DNA from: DASXTB01 sp036505615
GTDB lineage: Bacteria > Acidobacteriota > UBA6911 > JACQSX01
Direction: 5' to 3'
Assembly: GCA_036505615.1 (NCBI GenBank)
Contig: DASXTB010000480.1
Coordinates: forward strand, 1-30,861
DNA: 30,861 bases
This document shows, piece after piece, positions 9,601 through 15,625 of the stretch. The notes below the pieces were generated by a model that did no database searches, had not been told where the DNA came from, and saw only the letters and a list, made by a program, of their open reading frames with translations. The translations under genes were made by a program, and so were the position numbers. Position 1 is the first letter of the stretch; every line of letters begins with the position of its first letter.

Positions 9601-10145
9601 CCGAAGCTATTACCGGCCGACTCGCCCTGCTCTCTGTAGGTGACGCCTGGCAGCACGCGCAGCAGCTCGGTCACATCGCGACCACGGATCGAGACCAACT
9701 CCAGTTGTTTGGATGTCACCAGCGCGGAATGTTCGGTGCTGTCCGTCTGTACCGGTGTCCCTTCCGCAGTGGTGGTAATGGTCTCACTCATCTCGCCGAT
9801 CTTCAGCGTGAGATTTCCCACCGACAGATGTTCGTTGGCGCTGAGAACGTTTCCGGCGCGAGTGAATGTGCGAAAACCCGGCAGCTCCACTTTTACGGTG
9901 TAAACGCCCGGCTGCACGGCCGCGAAGCTGAAGGCGCCCTCATCATTGCTGAGAAGGGTTCGAGTATCGCCCGTGCGCTCGTTGACCAGCGTGACGGTAG
10001 CCCCGACGATCACCGAGCCGGATGCGTCCACAACCGTCCCGGAAATCGTTCCGGTAACCGTTTGGGCCATCAAGTTTACGCCGAATGCCAAGACGATGAG
10101 AAAAACCAGTAACTGCTTAGTGTATGGAGGAAAAGGAAAGGACAT
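6660..10145 (-). CDS. TonB-dependent receptor with carboxypeptidase-regulatory-like N-terminal domain
   Basis: An outer membrane protein of 1161 residues of the Oar-like TonB-dependent receptor type common in Acidobacteriota, expected to import or bind oligosaccharides. Residues 1-27 form a signal peptide ending LMAQ. A carboxypeptidase-regulatory-like beta-sandwich covers about 30-112 (GTISGTVVDASGSVIVGA, then PGVYTVKVELPGF). The plug follows (about 130-260, with VSIRGRDVTELLRVLPGV and later VNIVTKSGTSDYHG). The rest is a large beta-barrel that ends in the aromatic RLTF expected of an outer membrane signal. The reading frame is open for 47 codons further upstream, but the ATG at 10145 has AAAGGAG 5 nt before it and starts a proper signal peptide. 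No SusD-like lipoprotein accompanies it. It is followed at once by the GH29 gene and faces the IclR gene across 0.7 kb. Confidence 0.95.
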   Translation of the reverse strand: MSFPFPPYTKQLLVFLIVLAFGVNLMAQTVTGTISGTVVDASGSVIVGATVTLVNERTGDTRTLLSNDEGAFSFAAVQPGVYTVKVELPGFRTFTRAGNVLSANEHLSVGNLTLKIGEMSETITTTAEGTPVQTDSTEHSALVTSKQLELVSIRGRDVTELLRVLPGVTYREQGESAGNSFGSSSPNIQGGRDSWNTFNVDGVRGNDMGSPRIFSSTVNFDAIDEVKVLLNSYQAEYGGNSGAAVNIVTKSGTSDYHGSAYWYKRHEKFNANNFFNNANAVKRPRYRFNTFGGTFGGPVWLPQDKLKDKLFFFYSLELAQNQNPQPLRQVTVPTALERKGDFSQSRNQAGQLILIKDPLSSSPCTTSNQSGCFSGNIIPANRINPNGQAILNVFPFPNFVDPTGNFNYNFQESIKIPKHQNLLRVDYKASEKDSFYVRGLTWYADNQGIAVPAGTANWGLSGLHYTFTDNGILGNWTRVISPTIVNEASLGVRHSVEDGPPLSDAELAKMQRATYGFKLGQFHPELNPLGVIPRASFGSVPVNPAAITYDGRYPLRGADTFITFGDTISIMRGAHTYKGGFYFERARNYEGATATFAGDFDFSRDTSNPTDSGHGYANALLGNFRQYTESTTRPSGEGRQSLVEWFAQDSWKVSHRLRLEYGARFAWYQQWYHNVPAKAAAFALERYDRSKAPLLFRPALVGSTRVAQNPVTGATFPAVFIGAIVPGTGDPYDGMVVATDSNYPRGFKEPPGILIQPRFGFAWDLTGNGKTALRASVGVFHNSRTTGNTVWNVMRNPPIQDNPLFFYGSMDTLLSATGVLAPSNVQGFDRHSDTPVTYNYTMGVQHEIGFNTVLDVAYVGSVGRHLQGTVNLNTLPYGARFDPKNFDPTLSGNRPLPDNFLRPFPGIGNITYYETSSTANYNALQVAANRRFTSKLQYGVAYTWSKAMDYGDGDTDGLALYRPRRVWNYGMAGFDETQVMVINYTYDLPKVSNLWSNSVVRYALDDWQISGITAFASGQPRGVSFTTSDNADITGGGDGARVVIAGNPNLDSGDRGLLRWFNTSAIKRPAQGDPGNAPKDVFRGPGFNNWDFSLFKDIPLAERAKLQFRWELYNAFNHTQFDGVDNAARFDASGNQINTRFGRVTSARNPRQMQFSARLTF

Positions 10146-10150
10146 ATGTT

Positions 10151-10157
10151 CTCCTTT
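10151..10157 (-). promoter_or_regulatory. Ribosome binding site fixing the receptor start
   Basis: The minus strand reads AAAGGAG with a 5-nt spacer to the ATG at 10145, ruling against the longer frame that begins at 10286. Confidence 0.75.
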
Positions 10158-10369
10158 GAAACGAGCATCATGATATGACGTGCTTAATTCTGATCGGCCG
10201 TTGACGACCACGATCACGTTCACGTTCCTACAGCGTCCGTAAGGCCACAACCAAAGAGCTGGTAATTGACTGAATCCATGATCCATTAGAGCGTGAAAGC
10301 GGGCCGCTTCAGCGGCCTTCCCCGGAGGGTTTAAGGCCCGCCGTCTTTACGGCGGGTTGATCAGACATC

Positions 10370-10502
10370 ATTAGTCCGAATTAGTCCGAAAAAAATTGAT
10401 TTCATCTGTACGGGCGACCCTGTGTGGTCGCCCGTTTTCCAATAAAGGCGCACGGGTCCGGACGGCCACGCGGGACCGCCCTACTATCAAATTGATTTTT
10501 GG
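10370..10502. repeat. Second copy of the GGGCGACC hairpin element
   Basis: Bases 10390-10434 repeat 4817-4861 with few differences (A-tract, ATTGAT, then TGTACGGGCGACCCT hairpin). A degenerate hairpin in the opposite sense lies at 10452-10478, followed by CAAATTGATTTTT, so the segment again has loosely inverted ends. A 10-bp tandem (TTAGTCCGAA twice) precedes it. Together with the plain sequence around it, this fills most of the 0.7 kb divergent region between the receptor and IclR genes. Confidence 0.7.
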
Positions 10503-10664
10503 CACGTTCTCTAACGTTGTCGATATGGGGTCCAAGCTGCAAGACTGCATCTGTCGCGGATTTTCAACCTCCTAGTTCCAGGATTGGCGGGAGTCTGGCA
10601 GACCGCTTAGGGAGTTGTCAAGAGCAGAATTTACGGAATGAATCTAAATTCAATATATGAAACG

Positions 10665-10696
10665 ACGTCCAACTTTTTGGTTCAACAAGTTGACGT
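10665..10696. promoter_or_regulatory. Candidate operator palindrome in the receptor-IclR divergent region
   Basis: Arms ACGTCCAACTT (10665-10675) and AAGTTGACGT (10687-10696) are complementary except for one extra base, with an 11-nt spacer. It lies in an AT-rich stretch suited to regulator binding. No proof of function; it could equally be chance or part of a repeat. Confidence 0.3.
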
Positions 10697-10800
10697 GTTA
10701 TTGAGCGCAGAAACACTGATTATATCGCTTCGGGCCTAGAGCGAAGCGAGTTTTAGACGAAACCATTATTCAGTTCTTGACCTTGAATTTGAATATTGAA

Positions 10801-10829
10801 AGCGCTCGGGTTGTGTTACAGTGAGCGCT
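10801..10829. promoter_or_regulatory. Candidate autoregulatory palindrome at the IclR start
   Basis: AGCGCTC at 10801-10807 and GAGCGCT at 10823-10829 are perfect inverted copies with centres 22 bp apart, about two helical turns. The right arm lies just before the ATG at 10833 and overlaps a possible GTG start at 10821. Protein bound here would block the start of iclR, which fits autoregulation; this is inference. Confidence 0.35.
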
Positions 10830-10832
10830 GTC

Positions 10833-11666
10833 ATGCCTATTCGTCAACTCAGGAAAGCCGAAACTAGTTCCGCCCAGAAGCCGAAGTCGGCTGATGTTGG
10901 TGTCATCAGCAAGGTGCTTAGAATTCTGGAGGCGATTCAATCCTCTCCTTTGCCGCTGCATCTGAAAGACCTTTCCAAGATGACGGGGATCAATAAAACC
11001 ACCGCTTATCGTTTTCTGTCTCACTTGCAGCGCGAAGGGTACCTATTTCGCGATGAAGACGGCCACTACTCATTCGGCATGAAACTGCTGCAGCTAGGTG
11101 CAGGCAGCGACCATCGCGCGACGCTTCAGGAGATGGCGCGGCCTGCTCTGCGCCAGCTGTGGAGAGAGACGCAGGAGACTGTCAATCTTGCGGTGCTGGA
11201 TGAGGGCATGGTTCTCTATGTGGATGTCATCGAGAGTCCCCATGTGTTCCGGCTTGCCTCTCACGTTGGAATGCGCCGCCCCATTTATTCGACAGCGCTT
11301 GGCAAAGCGCTGGTTGCCTTTCTTCCTGAAGAGGAAAGGAAAAGAGTTTTAAGCATTCAGTCTTTCCAATCTCTCACACCCCATACCATCGCCAACGCAG
11401 GGCTGCTGGAAGAGGAACTTGAAAAGACCCGCCGCCGGGGCTACGCCATTGACGAAGAAGAAAGTGTAGCGGGAGCCCGCTGCGTTAGCGCTCCCGTCCT
11501 CAACTACAAGCAGGAACCGCTGGCTGCGATCAGCGTTGCCGGACCGACGACCAGATTCAGCAGAGACAAAATTCCTGTTATTGCGGGGGCGGTCAAGAAA
11601 GCAGCGGATGCGATCCCAGGTCAGACAGGCTTCTCCGATTCAAGTAAAGACGACCGTCGCTCCTGA
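10833..11666 (+). CDS. IclR-family transcriptional regulator
   Basis: A 277-residue regulator. An N-terminal winged helix-turn-helix spans about residues 20-85 (ISKVLRILEAI, LKDLSKMTGINKTTAYRFLSHL), followed by the IclR effector-binding GAF-like domain (about 95-255, including AVLDEGMVLYVDVIES, ALGKALVAFLP and the RGYAIDEEE segment). IclR proteins usually repress catabolic genes and respond to a small metabolite. It is divergent from the receptor-fucosidase genes and is their most likely regulator, perhaps responding to fucose or a breakdown product. A GTG at 10821, four codons upstream in frame, is an alternative start; neither has a good Shine-Dalgarno site. Confidence 0.93.
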   Translation: MPIRQLRKAETSSAQKPKSADVGVISKVLRILEAIQSSPLPLHLKDLSKMTGINKTTAYRFLSHLQREGYLFRDEDGHYSFGMKLLQLGAGSDHRATLQEMARPALRQLWRETQETVNLAVLDEGMVLYVDVIESPHVFRLASHVGMRRPIYSTALGKALVAFLPEEERKRVLSIQSFQSLTPHTIANAGLLEEELEKTRRRGYAIDEEESVAGARCVSAPVLNYKQEPLAAISVAGPTTRFSRDKIPVIAGAVKKAADAIPGQTGFSDSSKDDRRS

Positions 11667-11670
11667 GGAA

Positions 11671-11925
11671 GGAGAGTGTCTCAAAACTAACGAACGACGG
11701 GGGACACCGGAAATACGGGGAATTTAACGATTCGTTTTTCAACAGGATTTGCCGCCAATTTCGAAGGCCCTTGTGGTCCCCGTGATACAAACGTGTCACA
11801 TCTTGTTTTTTAGCAAGGTTTTTAGGGATGACCTATGACTGATGACCAATGACGCCTTGGTTGCGGCCTTGCTGCCGCGTGTTCCCAGTGTTCCCCGTGG
11901 TTTCATTATTCTTGAGACAGCCTCC
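11671..11925. repeat. CACGGGG-type element, copy B, with inverted ends
   Basis: The ends 11671-11690 and 11906-11925 are inverted repeats (16 of 20, GTCTCAA core). Inside, 11754-11781 is the reverse complement of 2349-2376 in copy A with one mismatch, and the CGTGTTCCCAGTGTTCCCCGTGG string near the right end resembles the arms of copy A. Size and inverted ends are compatible with a non-autonomous mobile element, but no target duplication was identified. It lies between the convergent iclR and mscS genes. Confidence 0.7.
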
Positions 11926-11947
11926 AAGCCACCCACGGCGTAGCAGC

Positions 11948-13009
11948 TCATCTTGAGTTGCCCTTTGGAAATAACACGCGATCGGGTGCGGCATTCAGTT
12001 TGGCCAGCATTTTCCTGATCAGCGCCGTTTTAACTCGCCCCGCTTCTTTCGGTGAAACCAGGTATCTGACGATTGCTTCCAGCCAGGTATTTTCGTGCAC
12101 GCGAAACATCACCTGTGGACGCTCCTGCACTGTCAATTCATCCACCGGAGTCTTCGCCAGCAAGTCTCGATAGACTTTTACTCGCTCCATCATCGGTTCG
12201 CCCAGCTCCTCCTCAGCGATTTCTTTCATCGTCTGGGCTACAAATTCCAAATCGCTTTGGTAAGCAATTTGGAATTTGATCTCATTCCAGATATAGGGAA
12301 ACAGCGGCCATGAGTAGTTGTATACGGGCGAGTGCAGCACTTCGGAATTGGGAAATTTGATGATTCGTCCGCTGGGATGATCGGTGGAGAGATATTCTCC
12401 GCCAAATTCCCAGAGCGTCGTATCCAGATAACCGACGTCGATGACGTCTCCAGTGGAGTCACCGATTTTTATCCGGTCGCCCACCCGGTACGGCTCTCTG
12501 AACAAAATATAGATCCATCCAATGAAGCTGGTGATGGGGGTCTGCAGCGAAAAACTGAGTATCAGTGAGATCAAACCCAAAGATACAACTGTCGTATACC
12601 AATTCACAAAAATGATCGATACCACGATCAAGGCAAGAAGCAGTCCCATCACCAGTCTTAGGATTCGTCTCAGATTGTAGCGCGAGACTGTGCTCTCTAT
12701 GGGAGTGATCCAGTAGACACTAATCGTTCTTGCCGAGGCGAAAACCACCACGAATAACATGGCTCCGACGGTAAGCCGCTGGGCAGCGCCCAGATAATTG
12801 GAGGCGATCGGGATGATCCCGATCTTGAGCAGATAACGAATGCCGCCCAACAGGACCAGCACCAGAGCATAACTGGCCAGCCACATCTTGTCGGACCGCT
12901 GGGCGGCCGCTTTGGGCGTTTGCCGCGCAGGCGACGTTTGGTCGAGCGCTCTTCTGACGTCGCTCTGTTCCTCGATTCGCTCCACTTCAGCCTGTTCGTG
13001 TTCTGTCAT
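11948..13009 (-). CDS. MscS-family mechanosensitive channel
   Basis: A 353-residue inner membrane channel of the MscS family, expected to open under membrane tension and release solutes in osmotic downshock. A charged cytoplasmic N-terminus (about 40 residues) is followed by four hydrophobic segments (about 42-62, 78-96, 117-137 and 140-165). The last leads into the family core: SLQTPITSFIGWIYILFREP, then the beta domain RVGDRIKIGDSTGDVIDVGYLDTTLWE and the FPNSEVL motif. A mixed alpha/beta C-terminal domain completes it. The frame is open 25 codons further upstream to a GTG at 13084; the ATG at 13009 (MTEHEQAEV) is preferred but no clear ribosome site supports either. It is isolated between repeats. 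Confidence 0.92.
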   Translation of the reverse strand: MTEHEQAEVERIEEQSDVRRALDQTSPARQTPKAAAQRSDKMWLASYALVLVLLGGIRYLLKIGIIPIASNYLGAAQRLTVGAMLFVVVFASARTISVYWITPIESTVSRYNLRRILRLVMGLLLALIVVSIIFVNWYTTVVSLGLISLILSFSLQTPITSFIGWIYILFREPYRVGDRIKIGDSTGDVIDVGYLDTTLWEFGGEYLSTDHPSGRIIKFPNSEVLHSPVYNYSWPLFPYIWNEIKFQIAYQSDLEFVAQTMKEIAEEELGEPMMERVKVYRDLLAKTPVDELTVQERPQVMFRVHENTWLEAIVRYLVSPKEAGRVKTALIRKMLAKLNAAPDRVLFPKGNSR

Positions 13010-13187
13010 CACTGTAGATATCGGCAAATGTCTCCAGACATCGAAAGAAAAATACCCGCCACATTCAGCAGGCTTCCGAGCCACTGAACACCCAGTGTTT
13101 CACTGTATCAATGAGTGCTTCCCTGTCAAGCCGCACGCGGCCATGCCGGCGGGCCTGCGCTCGGCACGGGCGTGTTGCCCAAATCAG

Positions 13188-13225
13188 GACCGCGCCCCCC
13201 CCCCGCCGCGGGGGCGCGGGGGAGA
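13188..13225. other. Ten-C homopolymer in a GC-rich palindromic stretch
   Basis: Bases 13195-13204 are ten consecutive C residues, followed by GCCGCGGGGGCGCGGGGG. The tract is prone to replication slippage and to sequencing error. It is intergenic (13010-13277 holds no supported gene). Confidence 0.7.
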
Positions 13226-13277
13226 ATCTAACAGGTTTGCAAGCACCCGCAGGGTGGTCTTGCCAAATTGAAAGCTG

Positions 13278-13592
13278 TTGGCTTTCAGAGTTACCATTTG
13301 TCAGAACGTGAAATGCAAGCACTGCTCGTCCCAGACAGCCTTGGCAATCAAAATCGGCGACGACACTCCGGATAGATTCCCTCTCATTGTTAGTGCCGGG
13401 AACAAAGTTCGCACGGATATCATCGTGAAGGTCAAGAGCAAGGACAGACAGCGCGGATTTATTTGTGTCTGCAACCACTGTTACCACTCGGCCGAAGTAT
13501 CAAGCCTGGAGGAAGAAACGGTTAAAGACCTTTTTGATTCGAGACCCTGGGTTGGATGCAGGATGCGAAATGCTGCTCGCGCCCCGGAGTAA
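13278..13592 (+). CDS. Possible small zinc-ribbon-like protein, unknown function
   Basis: A 104-residue frame with no recognised family. It has two cysteine clusters, CKHC (13-16) and CVCNHC (about 63-68), separated by alternating hydrophobic and charged residues that suggest beta-strands (ALAIKI, IIVKVKSKD, GFICVC). Four of these Cys could bind one zinc ion. Codon use looks like that of genuine genes here. The frame can only start at TTG 13278 or GTG 13308, and neither has a ribosome site, so it may be a truncated gene. The opposite strand also has a frame over much of this stretch, but it shows no domain pattern. Confidence 0.45.
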   Translation: MAFRVTICQNVKCKHCSSQTALAIKIGDDTPDRFPLIVSAGNKVRTDIIVKVKSKDRQRGFICVCNHCYHSAEVSSLEEETVKDLFDSRPWVGCRMRNAARAPE

Positions 13593-13638
13593 AGATGCAA
13601 GCCAATGAAGCACTGGGGATACGCGAGCCGCGCGGTGA

Positions 13639-13749
13639 CAGGCTTCGTGGTTAGGCGCTCGCAAGCTCCAACAGCTCGAACAACTGCCTCGACGCGATCA
13701 GCAGGCCCTCATCCGAAGCATCGAAGCTTTCCTGGCCAAAGCTCAGTAG
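13639..13749 (+). pseudogene. C-terminal remnant of an HTH (XRE-like) regulator
   Basis: Following a stop codon, the frame 13639-13749 encodes about 36 residues with LQQLEQLPRRDQQALIRSI then EAFLAK, ending at TAG. From memory this L-P-x-R-D-Q-x-A-L-x-R-x-I-x-A-F-L pattern is typical of the last residues of short Cro/C1-type regulators. No start codon and no HTH are present upstream, so if the resemblance is right this is a broken gene end. It is too short to be sure. Confidence 0.4.
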
Positions 13750-13859
13750 ACCCGTGCCCCCGTGCGCGCCCAAAACAGCACTCCTGACAAGCAGAATCGA
13801 ATCTTAGCAGGCACTTACGCATGGCAATGGTGAGAGGCATGTTGCCATTGTCATTTTCC

Positions 13860-13889
13860 TTGACACCAAACTGCCCTCTGGTGTATTTA
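13860..13889 (+). promoter_or_regulatory. Weak candidate promoter for the TetR gene
   Basis: A perfect TTGACA at 13860-13865 is followed after 18 bp by TATTTA (13884-13889), a poor -10. The predicted transcript would have a very short leader before the ATG at 13908. TTGATCGTTCAA at 13890-13901 has inverted ends that could bind the repressor. Speculative. Confidence 0.25.
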
Positions 13890-13907
13890 GTTGATCGTTC
13901 AAGTAAC

Positions 13908-14558
13908 ATGGGACGCCAGCATCTTACACGCGACCGCATTCTTCAATCGGCGATCGACCTTTTTTGGGAGAAAGGGTACGCCAACACGGGCATGGCGGAG
14001 CTGCTGCGCAGGGCCAAGGTCAACAGTGGCAGCTTCTATTACTTCTTCAAGAGTAAGGAAGATCTATTGCTCGCGGTGCTGGACCGCTATGCGGAGATGT
14101 TGCAGCCGGTGTTGCTGGTGCCCGTGTGGAAAAAAACGCGAGACCCCGTCAGCCGGATCTTTGGCCTTCTGGCTCGTTATCGGGAGTTGATACTGATGAC
14201 CGATTGCACTTACGGCTGCCCCATCGGGCGGCTGGCGTTGGAGATCGACCCGGAGCAGCGGGAAGTCCACAAGAAGATCGCGATGAATTTCGACGGATGG
14301 GCCGATGCTGTTCAAAGCTGTCTGGATGATGCCGGCGAAAGGCTGCCTCCAGAGCTTGATCGGAGGAAGCTGTCCCGTTTTGTGTTGACCGTGATGGAGG
14401 GAGGGGTGATGCAGTCGCGTTCTCATCGCAGCGTCAAGCCGTTCGATATGGCAGTGGAACAACTACGCGATTATTTTAGCCGCATTATGTCCACACCCAT
14501 TGCGAAGACGCCGCGAAAGCCTACAAAAAAGAAACCCACAAATCGGAGGCATTTATGA
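13908..14558 (+). CDS. TetR-family transcriptional regulator
   Basis: A 216-residue one-component regulator. The helix-turn-helix lies at about residues 8-55 (RDRILQSAIDLFWEKGYANTG, then NSGSFYYFFKSKEDLL, the standard TetR recognition region). The C-terminal ligand domain resembles the group with a conserved CxxGCP-like stretch, seen here as CTYGCPIGRLALE. The protein ends in a Lys/Thr-rich tail. The frame extends 29 codons upstream, but the ATG at 13908 places the HTH at the normal distance from the N-terminus. Its stop overlaps the start of the next gene by 4 bp (ATGA), so both are co-transcribed and probably translationally coupled; the regulator most likely controls its own operon. Confidence 0.93.
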   Translation: MGRQHLTRDRILQSAIDLFWEKGYANTGMAELLRRAKVNSGSFYYFFKSKEDLLLAVLDRYAEMLQPVLLVPVWKKTRDPVSRIFGLLARYRELILMTDCTYGCPIGRLALEIDPEQREVHKKIAMNFDGWADAVQSCLDDAGERLPPELDRRKLSRFVLTVMEGGVMQSRSHRSVKPFDMAVEQLRDYFSRIMSTPIAKTPRKPTKKKPTNRRHL

Positions 14559-15625
14559 TTTACCGAACCAACATCCTGCGAGCGTTGATCGCGGGATCCA
14601 TGCTCTTAACTGTTGCCTTTGCGCACAGCGCGCCGGCAAGTGAACAAGCAATGCAGCTCTCGGATTTTGCCTTCCTCGTAGGAAGGTGGACCGGCGAGAT
14701 AAAGGCCGGCAAGATCGAACAGGAATGGTCGGCAGCCCGGGCTGGCTTAATGATGGGGATGTTTCATTTATATAATGGAGACAGGACGCTCGTCCTGGAA
14801 TTCATGTCTCTGCGCCAAACCGCGGACGGGGTGGCGTTACAAGTGCGCCATTTCACCCCGGAGCTGAGCCCTTTGGAAAAGAGCGAGGCCATCTTGCTTC
14901 GAGGCGTCAAGCGTGAGGGCGAGACGTTTTTCTTCGAAAACCCCATTCACAACAGCCCCAAACGCAGCACCATCCAGCACCTGGGAAACGACCGTCTTCT
15001 CAATCGCTCTGAAATCATCCGGGACGACGGGTCGATCAATGTCATCGAAGTCGAATTGCGGCGCAGCCCATCCGACAGCAACTCTCTGCCCAACGATGTG
15101 GTGAACACATCCTATGTCACGCCTGCCGGGGAAAGAGTGCTTCGCCATGAAGTGATTCTCAACGCCACGCCGGAAGAAGCCTGGAGCGCGCTGACAACTG
15201 CAGAAGGGCTGCGGTCGTTTATGGCTCCCGTGGTCGAAGTGGAGTTGAAGGCAGGAGGCAAGTTTCATTCCAACTACGCTGTGGGAAGCAAAATCGGCGA
15301 TCCCGGTACGATCTACAATCAAGTCTTAAGCTTCATCCCGCTGAAGATGTTTTCCATCAAGATCGGCCTGACGGATCAATTCCCGCCTGGGCCGCGCCAG
15401 GCGGGAACTCTGTTCTCCGTTCTTGAGTTCGAAGATCTGGGGAACAAGAAGGTGAAAGTCAGCGAGTCGATGATCGGCTGGAAGCCGGGCCCTGATTGGG
15501 ACAAAACCTATCAATTTTTTGATCGGGGCAACGCATATACATTGAAGAAACTCCAGCAGCGATTTGTGGAAGGACCGGTGGACTGGAACAAGACAGCAAG
15601 ACCCAAGGAAAAAGGCTCGCGTTAA
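14555..15625 (+). CDS. Secreted two-domain protein: DUF6265-like plus SRPBCC (AHSA1-like)
   Basis: A 356-residue protein with a signal peptide (residues 1-26, ending FAHSAPA). The first domain (about 35-170) has DFAFLVGRWTGE and EQEWS, typical of lipocalin-like DUF6265 proteins. The second (about 193-340) starts RHEVILNATPEEAWSALTTAEGL, the opening of the SRPBCC/AHSA1 fold that binds hydrophobic ligands. The export signal is unusual for an AHSA1-like domain, which is normally cytoplasmic. A GGAGG site lies 5 nt before the ATG inside the end of tetR. The role is unknown; binding or sensing of a hydrophobic compound detected by the partner TetR is a reasonable guess. Its stop codon overlaps that of the convergent macroglobulin gene within GTTAAC. 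Confidence 0.85.
   Translation: MIYRTNILRALIAGSMLLTVAFAHSAPASEQAMQLSDFAFLVGRWTGEIKAGKIEQEWSAARAGLMMGMFHLYNGDRTLVLEFMSLRQTADGVALQVRHFTPELSPLEKSEAILLRGVKREGETFFFENPIHNSPKRSTIQHLGNDRLLNRSEIIRDDGSINVIEVELRRSPSDSNSLPNDVVNTSYVTPAGERVLRHEVILNATPEEAWSALTTAEGLRSFMAPVVEVELKAGGKFHSNYAVGSKIGDPGTIYNQVLSFIPLKMFSIKIGLTDQFPPGPRQAGTLFSVLEFEDLGNKKVKVSESMIGWKPGPDWDKTYQFFDRGNAYTLKKLQQRFVEGPVDWNKTARPKEKGSR

Noticed and set aside
11671..11925. Insertion sequence with transposase
   Set aside because: The ends are inverted repeats but the element holds no open frame large enough for a transposase, so only a non-autonomous repeat is called.
13065..13487. 140-residue minus-strand open frame opposite the Cys-cluster protein
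   Set aside because: It overlaps the GC-rich C-tract and mscS upstream region, and has no domain-like pattern; the plus-strand frame has a more protein-like composition.
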